DNA of 64,000 nt from Salipiger pentaromativorans (GCF_024721115.1 NZ_JAMDHK010000006.1:1-64000); one strand, 5' to 3'. Positions 24,590 through 33,701 are shown, numbered from the stretch's first letter. Notes: generated by a model from the letters alone, not told the origin. Program-made: numbers and translations.

Positions 24590-25287
24590 AGCAGACCGAG
24601 ATTTCCGATCGCGGTCTCGTTCGTCTCCTGCCCGCCACCTACCACAAGCCACCATCGCTGCGCGGTCTCGTCGATACCGATGACGAGATGGAGATCTTGG
24701 CAGAGATCGAGGGCCTGACCAGTGGACGTCTACAGGCCGAACGCGGGCGCAACCCGCATCTGGACCCGCGCGAACTCGCTTGGCAACGCCGCAGCCGCGA
24801 TCTGCGCATCTATGGGGACAGTCACGTCAACGCAGCCTTCACTTACACCCGCGCCGGCGGAAACCGCTTCAACGCCGAGGAGCGCGGCGCTTGGTACTGC
24901 GCATGGGATGTGATGGTTTCTGTCAGCGAAGTGGCCTGGCACCGCACACGCGAACTCGGCTTTACCGGCAGCTTCCACGACAGCGCCCGCTATGTGGAAT
25001 TGCTGGCCGACTTCATCGGCGTCTTCAACGACATGACCGATGAGGCAGGTCATCCGGCGCTGCATCCGGATCCGGCTGTCGGGTATCCCGAGGGCCAAAG
25101 CCTGGCACAGCATCTGCGTCGGGGCGGATCCAAGGGCCTGATTTACCCTTCGGTCCGGGCTCCTGCACCGGGCGGGAATTGCCTGGTCTGCTTCGAGCCC
25201 CACGCAATTCAGAACGTTCGTCCGGGCGCGTCTTGGGATCTTGTTTGGGATGGGACACCGCACTACTCGATTGCGGCTGTCAGCTAA
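24586..25287 (+). CDS. RES-domain toxin
   Basis: RES toxins deplete NAD+ (phosphorolysis or hydrolysis) and arrest growth. The 233-residue protein carries the family signature residues: the arginine-containing core RAGGNRFN, GAWYCAWDVMVSVSEVAWH with the conserved Glu, and QHLRRGGSKGLIYPSVR with the serine-containing block, followed by GGNCLVCFEP. At 233 residues it is longer than minimal RES toxins, as in plasmid types with an N-terminal extension. Its start overlaps the Xre antitoxin. Confidence 0.85.
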   Translation: MKQTEISDRGLVRLLPATYHKPPSLRGLVDTDDEMEILAEIEGLTSGRLQAERGRNPHLDPRELAWQRRSRDLRIYGDSHVNAAFTYTRAGGNRFNAEERGAWYCAWDVMVSVSEVAWHRTRELGFTGSFHDSARYVELLADFIGVFNDMTDEAGHPALHPDPAVGYPEGQSLAQHLRRGGSKGLIYPSVRAPAPGGNCLVCFEPHAIQNVRPGASWDLVWDGTPHYSIAAVS

Positions 25288-25323
25288 TCCGCAAAACCGT
25301 AATTGCCCCGGAGGCCTATAAGG

Positions 25324-25500
25324 ATGGCAACGCCTGATATTGAAAGCCCTGACCGCACCGATCTCAAGCAGATCGACCATGCGCACTTCTTTGAAGCGAT
25401 GGACTCGCCGCCTTTGCCGACCGAAGCACTGCGCTCTGCCTTTCGTCGGGCGAAAACGCGGTCATTTCAGCGAAACACAGGGCTTGGAAGCGCCGACTGA
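25324..25500 (+). CDS. Possible small protein (58 aa) after the RES toxin
   Basis: An ATG at 25324 has GGAGG eight bases upstream and encodes MATPDIESPDRTDLKQIDHA, then a helical LPTEALRSAFRRAKTRSFQRN. The opening resembles short BrnA-like antitoxins, which often begin with D-R-x-D-L, but no partner toxin is adjacent. It may be a fragment or a chance frame. Confidence 0.3.
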   Translation: MATPDIESPDRTDLKQIDHAHFFEAMDSPPLPTEALRSAFRRAKTRSFQRNTGLGSAD

Positions 25501-25582
25501 GTTCACCCGTCTTCGGCGCCTCCCATCGACGCGATGAGGACGGCCAACGCAAAGCGCCCCTCACGACGGTGATGGCCGTGGC

Positions 25583-26500
25583 TCAACCCAGGAGCTTCAA
25601 CAAGGCGTCGCGCTGCGCTGCGTGCTTTTCGGGGTTGTCGCGCTTCAGTTTGTTCAGGTTGAGAAGTTTCCACTTCACGGCCGGTAGGTCAGCGGCCTGC
25701 GAACGGTCGATCGCCGCGAAGTCAGGCTCGCCGTCCTGAAGCGTCAGGAGGAACTGCCTCGCCTTGTCATCGAGCCTCGATTGCAGATCGGCGACCAACT
25801 TGAGGCGCGTCGCCAAAAGCGTAGCGAGCGGGACGGGTGTTCTGGTCATGCCTTCGAATTCCCGCGCGTAGGGTTGCTCGAGATCGATCAGGTTCGGATC
25901 GAGAAGCTCATGCGCCGGTCGTGGCGAACTGGCGACATAGATCAGGAAGGTGTGGAAGAGGTCCTGCGTCAGTCCCTCGTTTTCGTAAAGGAGCGTGACG
26001 TCGTAGAGATCCCGGGGATGCTGCCTGTCCAGGGCGGCGTGCAGCTTGCCAGCGAACAGATCCTCGAACGAGACGATCTGCATTTCGGCATAGCCATAGG
26101 CATCCTCCACGGCGGCAGATACGGTCCGGACTTCCGGGTCGTGGACTACGCCCCGGGTCACGGGCGAGGTTTCGATCTTGATCTCGGCATTCCCGAGGCG
26201 CGCCAGGAGCCGGGTGGCTCCGCCGCCGCCCCCTTGGATGCGCTGAGTTTTTGCCCCGCGGATACCGGTCTCGATGGAAGCCGCGATGCGATCCATCGCG
26301 GCGTTGATCTCGTCCAGGCTCTCGGCGCGTTCCTTGATTGGCAGGTAGGTCAGGTCGATGTCGACCGACAGCCGAGGCAGGTCGCGGTAGAAGAGGTTGA
26401 TGGCCGTCCCGCCCTTGAGCGCGAAGACGCTTTCGCCCGCGACATTGGGCAGGACGCGCACCAGGAGCGCAACCTGGGCTTCATAGGTCTCACGCGCCAT
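25583..26500 (-). CDS. abiEii: AbiEii-type nucleotidyltransferase toxin
   Basis: The type IV toxin AbiEii transfers nucleotides and is bacteriostatic. In the 305-residue protein the nucleotidyltransferase core is visible: KGGTAINLFY at residues 29-38 and the acidic pair in SVDIDL (Asp47 and Asp49). LPRLSVDIDL and the later ESFEDLFAGKLHAALDR-type block (VSFEDLFAGKLHAALDRQ, HPRDLYD) are family hallmarks. Its start overlaps the end of abiEi by 11 bp. AbiE pairs act in phage abortive infection and plasmid stability. Confidence 0.9.
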   Translation of the reverse strand: MARETYEAQVALLVRVLPNVAGESVFALKGGTAINLFYRDLPRLSVDIDLTYLPIKERAESLDEINAAMDRIAASIETGIRGAKTQRIQGGGGGATRLLARLGNAEIKIETSPVTRGVVHDPEVRTVSAAVEDAYGYAEMQIVSFEDLFAGKLHAALDRQHPRDLYDVTLLYENEGLTQDLFHTFLIYVASSPRPAHELLDPNLIDLEQPYAREFEGMTRTPVPLATLLATRLKLVADLQSRLDDKARQFLLTLQDGEPDFAAIDRSQAADLPAVKWKLLNLNKLKRDNPEKHAAQRDALLKLLG

Positions 26501-27302
26501 TTTCGGCCTCCGGTTTCACGAATTCTTCTGGCACCATGATCCGATAGCGCGGGTGGATCTTGCCGCCCTGGATCAAGGCTCGGTCGCCGCTTCCGAGGTC
26601 GAATGCCTGCGGGTCGATCCGTTTGCGCCAGGGATGATCGTGGCGGTCCGCGAAGACGAAGAACAGGCGCTTGACCTTGATTTTCTGGCACGCTTGCAGG
26701 AGGTCGGAAATCAGCCTTGGGCGCAGGGTTGTCAGGCTCTCGAAGACCATGTCGAGCGTGTGGAAACTCTCATGGTGGGGCAACTCGTCCATGGCTTCCA
26801 GGATTGCGCGCTCCGGCGTCGACATCGTCAGACCCCAGTCCCATGGCAGGCCAGAATTCTTGCCCTCGATCACGCCCAGCTTCGGATCGGTGAACAAGGA
26901 ACGGGGGCGGATACTGAAAGGGGCATCCGTCGGCAGTTTGATCAGCCAGTTCGGGACCTTGTCCCCATAGACCCAGACTGGAGCGCTTTCCCCCAGGCGG
27001 AGGTAATGGGCATGTCCTTGTTCACCGAGTGCCGTTGTGCTCCCGACATGCAGATCATGACCCATGATATGTTGCATCGAAAGGATGCAGGTCTTCCAGT
27101 CGATGCTGTTGGACGCCTGCATATTCGGGACTGGTCGGCGGAAGACACCGCGTGCGATGCGCTCCAGCCAGCCGCGTTTCACATAGTCACGGAAGCTCTC
27201 ATAGGCGATGCCCTGCGAGACGAGCCATGCCGCGTCGACCAGATACCCGGCGGGTACGGCATCGAGCACTTTCTTCAGATTCTGTGACCTTGCGGTGTCC
27301 AT
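26490..27302 (-). CDS. abiEi: AbiEi-type antitoxin and repressor
   Basis: The 270-residue protein has the winged-helix N-terminal domain seen in AbiEi antitoxins (LVDAAWLVSQGIAYESFRDY, KRGWLERIARGVFRRP) and the C-terminal neutralising domain (PWDWGLTMSTPERAILEAMD). AbiEi represses its own operon through inverted repeats; such a repeat lies at 27321-27357, just upstream. The ribosome site (TAGG) is weak. Confidence 0.85.
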   Translation of the reverse strand: MDTARSQNLKKVLDAVPAGYLVDAAWLVSQGIAYESFRDYVKRGWLERIARGVFRRPVPNMQASNSIDWKTCILSMQHIMGHDLHVGSTTALGEQGHAHYLRLGESAPVWVYGDKVPNWLIKLPTDAPFSIRPRSLFTDPKLGVIEGKNSGLPWDWGLTMSTPERAILEAMDELPHHESFHTLDMVFESLTTLRPRLISDLLQACQKIKVKRLFFVFADRHDHPWRKRIDPQAFDLGSGDRALIQGGKIHPRYRIMVPEEFVKPEAENGA

Positions 27303-27320
27303 GATACCTAAAGTGATAGA

Positions 27321-27357
27321 TTTTCAAAGAGACATCTACAGTTTTCTTTGATGAAAA
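27321..27357 (-). promoter_or_regulatory. Operator-like inverted repeat upstream of abiEi
   Basis: TTTTCAAAGA (27321-27330) faces TCTTTGATGAAAA (27345-27357), the same half-site with three extra bases. It lies 18-55 bp before the abiEi start in an A+T-rich block that should contain the promoter. AbiEi of other systems is known to bind two inverted repeats in this position. Confidence 0.5.
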
Positions 27358-27667
27358 TGCTTTTCCTGCGTTATGGACGCTCCTATCTCACCATTTCCAA
27401 AGAACTTAGGGACTAGCCCCAAGGGGAGGGAGATCTGAAGACGCTGGGTTGAGAGACGGCTACGACTTGCGGTGGTTACCGAAGGTCGCAGCGGTGCACC
27501 TCCCGGCGTGCCGCCGGAACCAGACCTTGGTCCTTCGGACAGGAGCTTGACCGAGGCTGATGTCCCGAAGGTCCAGTCTGCCAACCTACAGCTTGGCAGC
27601 TGCGCTCGGTTTGCCAAACCGCGGTATGGCAGAATCTCCGGCAGGTCGGAGCCAGCCGGTGCCGTTC
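27358..27667. other. Non-coding gap between abiEi and the 98-aa gene
   Basis: No supported gene. Overlapping open frames on both strands lack ribosome sites and have proline/serine-rich, unnatural composition. It lies upstream of abiEi and downstream of the 98-aa gene, both on the minus strand; no terminator hairpin stands out. It may be a scar of earlier rearrangement. Confidence 0.35.
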
Positions 27668-27964
27668 TCACCTGTTCCCGTCGATCCACTTCGACATGAG
27701 CCCCCTGTCGCGAAAGCATTCGTCCGGAACGGCGCGCCTTTTGATCCGGGCGAGTTTCTCAGCGAAGGCCACCTGCTTGGACGTGGGCAGCCGGTCCATG
27801 TCCGATACCGGTTTCAGCTGGGCCTGAGCCTCGATCCAGGCGCTCAAAGATCGCCGGTCTTGCTGAACCTCCCAGGGCAGGAGCGTCCGGTTGCGCAGGG
27901 CGAGCGACCGCGCATAGGCAATCTGCTTGGGCGTTGCGGGCAGGGCGTGCTTGGTGCTTTCCAT
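27668..27964 (-). CDS. Small basic protein with an internal duplication (98 aa)
   Basis: The 98 residues contain two related segments: TPKQIAYARSLALRNRTLLP with DRRSLSAWI, then TSKQVAFAEKLARIKRRAVP with DRGLMSKWI, so the protein arose by duplication of a 45-residue unit. The T-x-K-Q-x-A-F/Y-A motif resembles short DUF3072-like segments in topoisomerase-like and plasmid proteins. Each unit probably folds as a helical nucleic-acid-binding module. GGGGG precedes the ATG. It points away from the strawberry-notch gene. Confidence 0.55.
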   Translation of the reverse strand: MESTKHALPATPKQIAYARSLALRNRTLLPWEVQQDRRSLSAWIEAQAQLKPVSDMDRLPTSKQVAFAEKLARIKRRAVPDECFRDRGLMSKWIDGNR

Positions 27965-28072
27965 GGTGGAACCCCCTTTCTGACTTGGCTCTGAGCATAG
28001 AACATAACAAGAACAAAATCAAGCCAAGCGTCGGGAACACCTTGGTGCGAAAGGGAGAGAGGGGCCGGGAAA

Positions 28073-28132
28073 GATCAGGTCCGAGGCTGCCCGAGAGAGG
28101 GTGTCCGGGCCTGATCCTGTCCTTCATTCCGG
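28073..28132 (+). ncRNA. Structured 5' leader, class II copy F
   Basis: GATCAGG (28073-28079) pairs perfectly with CCTGATC (28110-28116), CCG (28081-28083) with CGG (28106-28108), and GCCC (28089-28092) with GGGT (28099-28102) around GAGAGA. The tail TTCATTCCGGAGTTTCC carries the ribosome site before the ATG at 28142 and is nearly identical to that of copy E. Confidence 0.55.
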
Positions 28133-28141
28133 AGTTTCCCG

Positions 28142-31100
28142 ATGACCCACCTTGCCCCCGTTGCGCAGGCGTCCTTGCCTGCGCCCATTGTCCCGTTGGC
28201 AGCAAATCCCGCCCCTGCGATCGTTGCTGTTGCCGAAGCGCTGCAGCCCGATCTGGCGCAAGGGCTTCAGATCGACGCGCTGCGCCTGCGCCGCGAGATG
28301 GAACATGCCTTTGGCGGTTCCGATGCGACCGGTGCTTGGGACTGGAAGCTCGCCTATGAGGCCGGCGAGGTGGCGCTGGTTCTGTTCTTGCGGAAATTCG
28401 GCCGCGCCCTTCTCGCCCGGGCGGGCTCGCCTGCGGCGCTCTTGCCGATCCTCGCCAAGGTGGCAGGCCTCTTGCCCACGCACACCCGGCGGTCGGAAGA
28501 GATGGAGCGCTTTCAGCAATTCTCGACGCCGCTGCCCATGGGGCTCGCGGCTGTGGCGGCAGCACAGATCACGCCCTATGATCTTGTCCTAGAGCCGTCT
28601 GCCGGGACCGGGCTTCTGGCGATCCTCGCCGAGATCGCCGGCGGCGCTCTGGCTCTCAACGAGTTGGCGGACACCCGCGCCGACCTTCTTCGCTTGCTGT
28701 TCCCGGGCCGACCGGTCACGGGGTTTGATGCCGCGCAGATCGACGATCATCTCGATGCCTGCTCAAGCCCGAGCGTCATTCTGATGAACCCGCCTTTCTC
28801 GGCCCAAGCCAATGTCGATGGTCGGTCGACCGAGGCGACCGCCCGACATCTGCGCTCGGCCCTTGCGCGCTTAGTTCCCGGCGGACGGCTCGTGGCCATC
28901 ACAGGGGCCGGTTTCGCGCCGGATGCGCCGGCCTGGGCCGAGACCTTCGGCCGTCTGACCGAGACCGCCCATCTCGTCTTCACCGGCGCGGTGTCGGGCG
29001 CCGCTTTCGCCAAGCACGGCACCAGCTTCGAGACGCGGATTTCTGTCTTCGACAAATGCCGCGGCGGCGAGCCGGGCGGCACCACCGCAGACCTGCGCCA
29101 ACCCATGTCTAGGGACGTGGCGCATCTGATGTCCCGGGTCACTGCCGAGGTTCCGCCGCGCCTCAAACTGGATCCAGCTCCTGCTGCGGGGCAGGGCCAT
29201 TCTTCCCCCTTTCCGGGAAATTTTCACCTCACCACCCGCAAACCCGCCAGCCGATCGCACGCGACCTCTGCAGCCAATCCGGCGAAGCCTGAAACCCAGA
29301 TTGAGGCCGAGGAACTGGACTACGCTCTCCGCGACGCCGCCGAGGACGAAGACGCGACACGGCTGTCCGACGCGATCTACGAGACCTTCCGTCTGCAGGC
29401 TATCGACATCCCAGACGCCGCATCGCACCCGACCAAGCTTGTGCAATCGGCGGCCATGGCCTCTGTCGCACCTCCGAAACCCTCCTATCGCCCCAAGCTT
29501 CCGGCGGCCATCCTGCGCGACGGCCTGTTGTCCGACGCGCAGCTTGAGACTGTCATCTACGCGGGGGAGGCGCATGGCGCGCATCTCACTGGGTCTTGGA
29601 CCGTCGATGAAACCGGAGACGTGGTCTCCGCTGCACCGGACGATGCCGCTGACGCCGTCCGCTTCCGCCGCGGCTTTTTCCTCGGCGATGGCACCGGGGC
29701 GGGCAAGGGCCGCCAGTCGGCCGGGATCCTGCTCGACAACTGGTGCCAAGGCCGCCGCAAGGCGCTCTGGATCTCGAAGAGCGACAAGCTTCTCGAGGAT
29801 GCGCAGCGCGACTGGTCCGCACTCGGCCAGGAGCGGCTGCTTGTCACGCCCCTCTCGCGCTTCGCGCAGGGCCGCGACATCCCGCTCTCCGAGGGCATTC
29901 TCTTCACCACCTACGCCACGCTGCGCTCCGAAGAGCGGGGGACCAAGAAGTCCCGCGTCGACCAGATCGTCGACTGGCTCGGGGCGGATTTCGACGGAGT
30001 GATCCTCTTCGACGAAAGCCATGCCATGGCGAATGCCGCCGGCGGCAAAGGCGAGCGGGGCGAAACACAAGCCTCGCAGCAGGGCAGGGCGGGCCTGCGC
30101 CTGCAGCACAAACTTCCGAATGCCCGCGTGGTCTATGTCTCGGCCACGGGCGCGACGACGGTCCACAACCTCGCTTATGCTCAGCGTCTCGGTCTCTGGG
30201 GCGGGGAGGATTTTCCATTTGCTACCCGCGCCGAGTTTGTCGAAGCCATCGAGGCTGGCGGCGTCGCGGCGATGGAGGTTCTGGCCCGTGACCTCCGGGC
30301 GCTCGGTCTCTACACGGCGCGGTCGCTTTCCTATGACGGTGTCGAATACGAGATGCTGGAGCACGCGCTCAGCTTCGAGCAGCGCGGCATTTACGATGCC
30401 TATGCCGGGGCCTTCGCCATCATCCACAACAACCTGACCGCGGCGCTGGAAGCCGCGAACATTTCTGGCGCGGCCGACGGGCCGAGCGGGTCGGGCACGC
30501 TGAACCGCCAGGCGAAATCCGCTGCGCGGTCAGCCTTCGAGTCCGCCAAGCAGCGTTTCTTCGGCCATTTGCTCACCTCGATGAAGACCCCCACGCTGAT
30601 TTCCAGCATTGAGGCCGATCTGGCTGCGGGCCATGCGGCGGTCATCCAGATCGTCTCGACGGGTGAGGCACTGATGGAACGCCGCCTGTCGGAGATCCCA
30701 ACCGACGAATGGAACGACATCCGCTGTGACATCACGCCAAGGGAATATGTCCTGGATTACCTCGCCCATTCCTTTCCGGTGCAACTCTACGAGCCCTTCA
30801 CCGACAGCGAGGGCAACCTCTCGTCTCGGCCCGTGACACGAGACGGTCAGCCGGTCGACTGCCGCGAGGCCGTCCGCCGTCGTGACGCGCTGATCGAAAA
30901 GCTGGCCTCGCTGCCGCCGGTCCCTGGTGCGCTCGACCAGATCGTCCAGCGCTTCGGCACGGATCTCGTGGCCGAGGTCACGGGGCGTTCACGGCGCATC
31001 GTGCGCAAGGGCGAAGGGCATTCGGCACGGCTCGTGGTGGAGAACCGGGCCGGAGCCGCGAACCTCACGGAGACCCAAGCCTTCATGGATGACGAAAAAC

Positions 31101-32536
31101 GTATCCTGATCTTCTCGGATGCCGGCGGCACCGGGCGCAGCTATCATGCTGATCTCGGAGCGAAGAACCAGCGCTTGCGGGTCCACTACCTCTTGGAACC
31201 CGGCTGGAAGGCTGATGCTGCAATCCAGGGTCTCGGGCGCACCAACCGGACCAATCAGGCGCAGCCGCCGCTCTTCCGGCCGGTCGCCACCGATGTGAAA
31301 GCGGAGAAGCGGTTCCTGTCGACCATCGCGCGCCGCCTCGACACGCTCGGGGCCATCACGCGCGGCCAGCGCCAGACCGGGGGGCAGGGGCTTTTCCGCC
31401 CCGAAGACAACCTCGAGTCGCCTTACGCCCGCGATGCCCTGCGCCAGCTTTACCGCCGCATCTATCGCGGCGATCTGGCCGGATGTTCGCTCGGGGCTTT
31501 CGAGGATGCGACCGGGCTCAGCCTGACCGATGACAACGGGCTGAAGGATGACCTGCCGCCGATCACGACCTTCCTCAATCGCCTGCTGGCGCTGACGATC
31601 GACATGCAGGCCGTGCTGTTCGCGGGTTTCGAGGAGCTGCTCGATCAGCAAATTGAGGGCGCCATCGCCGCCGGGGTCTATGATCTCGGGCTCGAGACAC
31701 TCCGTGCCGAGAGCTTCCGGGTGACCGACGCACAGGTCATCTACACCCATCCGGGCTCCGGTGCGGAAACCCAGCTTCTCACCATCGCGGAAAAACGGCG
31801 CAACAAGCCGACCTCCCTCGCGGATGCGCTCGACTGGCTCGATGACCCGAAGGCGCGGCTTCTGGTCAACAGCCGCTCCGGCCGCGCGGCGGTGCAGGTG
31901 CCCGCCACCAGCCTGATGCTGGATGATGGCACCATCGAGCCGCGCCTGCGCCTGATCCGCCCGACCGAGGCGAGCACGGTTCCCGCCAGGATCATGGAGG
32001 ACACCCACTGGCTCGAGGCCGACCGCGCGGCCTTCTCCGCAGCCTGGACCGGGGAACTGGCCGAGGTGCCGGAGTTCTCCGAAGCCACGCTGCACATCGT
32101 GGCAGGTCTGCTGCTGCCGATCTGGAAGCAGCTCCCCCAGGACGAAACCCGTGTCTATCGCCTGCAGACCGATGACGGCCAGCGTATCATCGGACGCCGT
32201 GTCTCGCCTGCCTGGGTCGCGACCACGCTGGCCGCCGATGCGCCCAAGCTCTCGGCCGCGCAGGTCCATGCCCTCGTTCTGGAGGGCAAGACCGTGGTGT
32301 GCCTGTCCGAAGGGATGGAATTGCACCGCTCGCGCGTCATGGGTGCGAACCGGATCGAACTCTCGGGCTTCTCGGAGGCAGCCAAGGATCGGCTCAAGGC
32401 CGATGGCTTCTTCTCCGAGATTATTAGTTGGAAGCTTCGGCTGTTTTGCCCGACCGACGCCGATGGCGTCGCGATACTGGATCGTCTGCTTGCACGTTGT
32501 CCTGTCGCAAGGCTACATGATCGCGGAGGTTGTTGA
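28142..32536 (+). CDS. Strawberry-notch-type helicase with N-terminal methyltransferase-like domain
   Basis: The 1464-residue protein starts at the ATG right after the structured leader. Its N-terminal domain resembles DNA methyltransferases: motif I LEPSAGTGLLA near residue 150 and motif IV NPPFSA near 215. A superfamily 2 helicase core follows, with Walker A GDGTGAGKGRQ near 515, the DESHA box near 624 and late motifs QGLGRTNRTNQAQP, matching the strawberry-notch/SBNO family of plasmid and phage proteins. It may protect or remodel incoming plasmid DNA, for instance as an anti-restriction factor; the true role is not known. The Toprim gene begins four bases after its stop. Confidence 0.85.
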   Translation: MTHLAPVAQASLPAPIVPLAANPAPAIVAVAEALQPDLAQGLQIDALRLRREMEHAFGGSDATGAWDWKLAYEAGEVALVLFLRKFGRALLARAGSPAALLPILAKVAGLLPTHTRRSEEMERFQQFSTPLPMGLAAVAAAQITPYDLVLEPSAGTGLLAILAEIAGGALALNELADTRADLLRLLFPGRPVTGFDAAQIDDHLDACSSPSVILMNPPFSAQANVDGRSTEATARHLRSALARLVPGGRLVAITGAGFAPDAPAWAETFGRLTETAHLVFTGAVSGAAFAKHGTSFETRISVFDKCRGGEPGGTTADLRQPMSRDVAHLMSRVTAEVPPRLKLDPAPAAGQGHSSPFPGNFHLTTRKPASRSHATSAANPAKPETQIEAEELDYALRDAAEDEDATRLSDAIYETFRLQAIDIPDAASHPTKLVQSAAMASVAPPKPSYRPKLPAAILRDGLLSDAQLETVIYAGEAHGAHLTGSWTVDETGDVVSAAPDDAADAVRFRRGFFLGDGTGAGKGRQSAGILLDNWCQGRRKALWISKSDKLLEDAQRDWSALGQERLLVTPLSRFAQGRDIPLSEGILFTTYATLRSEERGTKKSRVDQIVDWLGADFDGVILFDESHAMANAAGGKGERGETQASQQGRAGLRLQHKLPNARVVYVSATGATTVHNLAYAQRLGLWGGEDFPFATRAEFVEAIEAGGVAAMEVLARDLRALGLYTARSLSYDGVEYEMLEHALSFEQRGIYDAYAGAFAIIHNNLTAALEAANISGAADGPSGSGTLNRQAKSAARSAFESAKQRFFGHLLTSMKTPTLISSIEADLAAGHAAVIQIVSTGEALMERRLSEIPTDEWNDIRCDITPREYVLDYLAHSFPVQLYEPFTDSEGNLSSRPVTRDGQPVDCREAVRRRDALIEKLASLPPVPGALDQIVQRFGTDLVAEVTGRSRRIVRKGEGHSARLVVENRAGAANLTETQAFMDDEKRILIFSDAGGTGRSYHADLGAKNQRLRVHYLLEPGWKADAAIQGLGRTNRTNQAQPPLFRPVATDVKAEKRFLSTIARRLDTLGAITRGQRQTGGQGLFRPEDNLESPYARDALRQLYRRIYRGDLAGCSLGAFEDATGLSLTDDNGLKDDLPPITTFLNRLLALTIDMQAVLFAGFEELLDQQIEGAIAAGVYDLGLETLRAESFRVTDAQVIYTHPGSGAETQLLTIAEKRRNKPTSLADALDWLDDPKARLLVNSRSGRAAVQVPATSLMLDDGTIEPRLRLIRPTEASTVPARIMEDTHWLEADRAAFSAAWTGELAEVPEFSEATLHIVAGLLLPIWKQLPQDETRVYRLQTDDGQRIIGRRVSPAWVATTLAADAPKLSAAQVHALVLEGKTVVCLSEGMELHRSRVMGANRIELSGFSEAAKDRLKADGFFSEIISWKLRLFCPTDADGVAILDRLLARCPVARLHDRGGC

Positions 32537-32539
32537 CCC

Positions 32540-33571
32540 ATGTATTCCGAGACCGAAGACCTCGTGCGCGATCTGGCAGAAAATGCCGAAGGCGTCTGTC
32601 GTGCCTACCTTCCCGCCGGACGGCGGGAAGGATCCTACTGGATCGTCGGCGATCTGCAGAACAATCCTGGCCGGTCGCTCTTCGTGCGGTTGACGGGCCC
32701 TGCGTCGGGACCAGGGGCTGCGGGCAAGTTTACGGATGGGGCCACAGGCGAGCATGGCGATCTCCTGGACATCATCCGCGCCCGGACGGGGATCACGCGC
32801 TTCCCCGACCTTCTCGCCGAGGCCCGAGCGCATCTTGGCCGTCCGCAGCCGGTCGTCCCGGATAGGCAAGAGCCGAGGAAGGCCAAGGCGCCCGGTGGCA
32901 CTCCTGCGGCGGCGGCGCGCTTGTTTGCTGCCTCGAACCCGATCACAGGCACGCTTGCTGAGACCTACCTCCGTTCCCGAGGCATCACCCAATTCGGGGC
33001 GAACGGCGCCTTACGCTTCCACCCGAAGTGCTGGCATCGGGAAGAGGGGCAGACCCGGAGCATCCCCAGACCGGCGATGATCGCGGCGGTTACCGATGGG
33101 GCAGGGGCCGTGCAGGGCGTGCATCGCACCTGGCTGGCGCCTGACGGACAGGGGAAGGCGGCAGTGAATCCAGAGCGTCGGGCTATGGGTCACCTCCTCG
33201 GCAATGCTGTCAGGCTCACCCCGCACGATGCCATCCTCGTCGTCGGCGAAGGCATCGAGACCATGCTGTCCCTGTCCGAGGCGATCCCCGGCCTTCCCGT
33301 CTGGGCGGCGCTCTCTTCGGGTCACCTCGGGGCGGTCCTGCTGCCAGAGGGTCTGAAGCGCCTCTACATCGCGATCGATCGCGATCCGGCCGGGCAGCGC
33401 GCGGCAGAGAAGTTGAGCGCCATAGCCACCGAGGTCGGGATTGGTTGCCATGTGCTGGAACCGCGGCTCGGGGATTTCAACGATGACCTCCGGGCGAACG
33501 GCAAGGACGCGCTGCGCCAGCATCTGGCAGGGCAGATCGGGCCAGAGGATCGGCATCGCCTGCTCAGCTGA
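32540..33571 (+). CDS. DUF7146/Toprim-domain primase-like protein
   Basis: The 343-residue protein starts four bases after the strawberry-notch stop, so the two are one unit. The N-terminal half (GRSLFVRLTG, GEHGDLLDIIRARTG) resembles primase-like DUF7146 segments. The Toprim fold is in the C-terminal half: the glutamate motif VVGEGIETMLS near residue 234 and the aspartate motif IAIDRDPAGQ near 277. The third Toprim acidic position is less clear. It lacks a recognised zinc ribbon and helicase domain, as in short plasmid primase-like proteins. It may prime DNA synthesis after conjugative transfer. Confidence 0.8.
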   Translation: MYSETEDLVRDLAENAEGVCRAYLPAGRREGSYWIVGDLQNNPGRSLFVRLTGPASGPGAAGKFTDGATGEHGDLLDIIRARTGITRFPDLLAEARAHLGRPQPVVPDRQEPRKAKAPGGTPAAAARLFAASNPITGTLAETYLRSRGITQFGANGALRFHPKCWHREEGQTRSIPRPAMIAAVTDGAGAVQGVHRTWLAPDGQGKAAVNPERRAMGHLLGNAVRLTPHDAILVVGEGIETMLSLSEAIPGLPVWAALSSGHLGAVLLPEGLKRLYIAIDRDPAGQRAAEKLSAIATEVGIGCHVLEPRLGDFNDDLRANGKDALRQHLAGQIGPEDRHRLLS

Positions 33572-33701
33572 GCTGTATCGCGCAGGGGGGGCTGGGAGTG
33601 CGGGGCAGGGGGCTGCATCCCAGTCGTGGCTCTGGTTCGTCGTCCTCACCCCATCCCGGGCGTTGCGCATCCACCCGTCAGCCCTGCGCGGCCTTCAAGA
33701 G
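33572..33701 (+). other. Spacer after the Toprim gene
   Basis: No gene seen. A 12-bp palindrome GCTCAGCTGAGC (33562-33573) covers the Toprim stop codon. CTGGGA (33591-33596) and TCCCAG (33617-33622) form a weak stem that may help end transcription. Confidence 0.35.

Noticed and set aside
27472-27699. 75-codon plus-strand frame in the abiEi upstream gap
   Set aside because: Composition is biased to proline/serine, with no ribosome site or similarity recognised.
28871-30427. 518-codon minus-strand frame
   Set aside because: It lies entirely opposite the methyltransferase/helicase gene, whose motifs are intact.
30989-32326. 445-codon minus-strand frame
   Set aside because: Shadow of the helicase C-terminal part; no independent start signal or domain.
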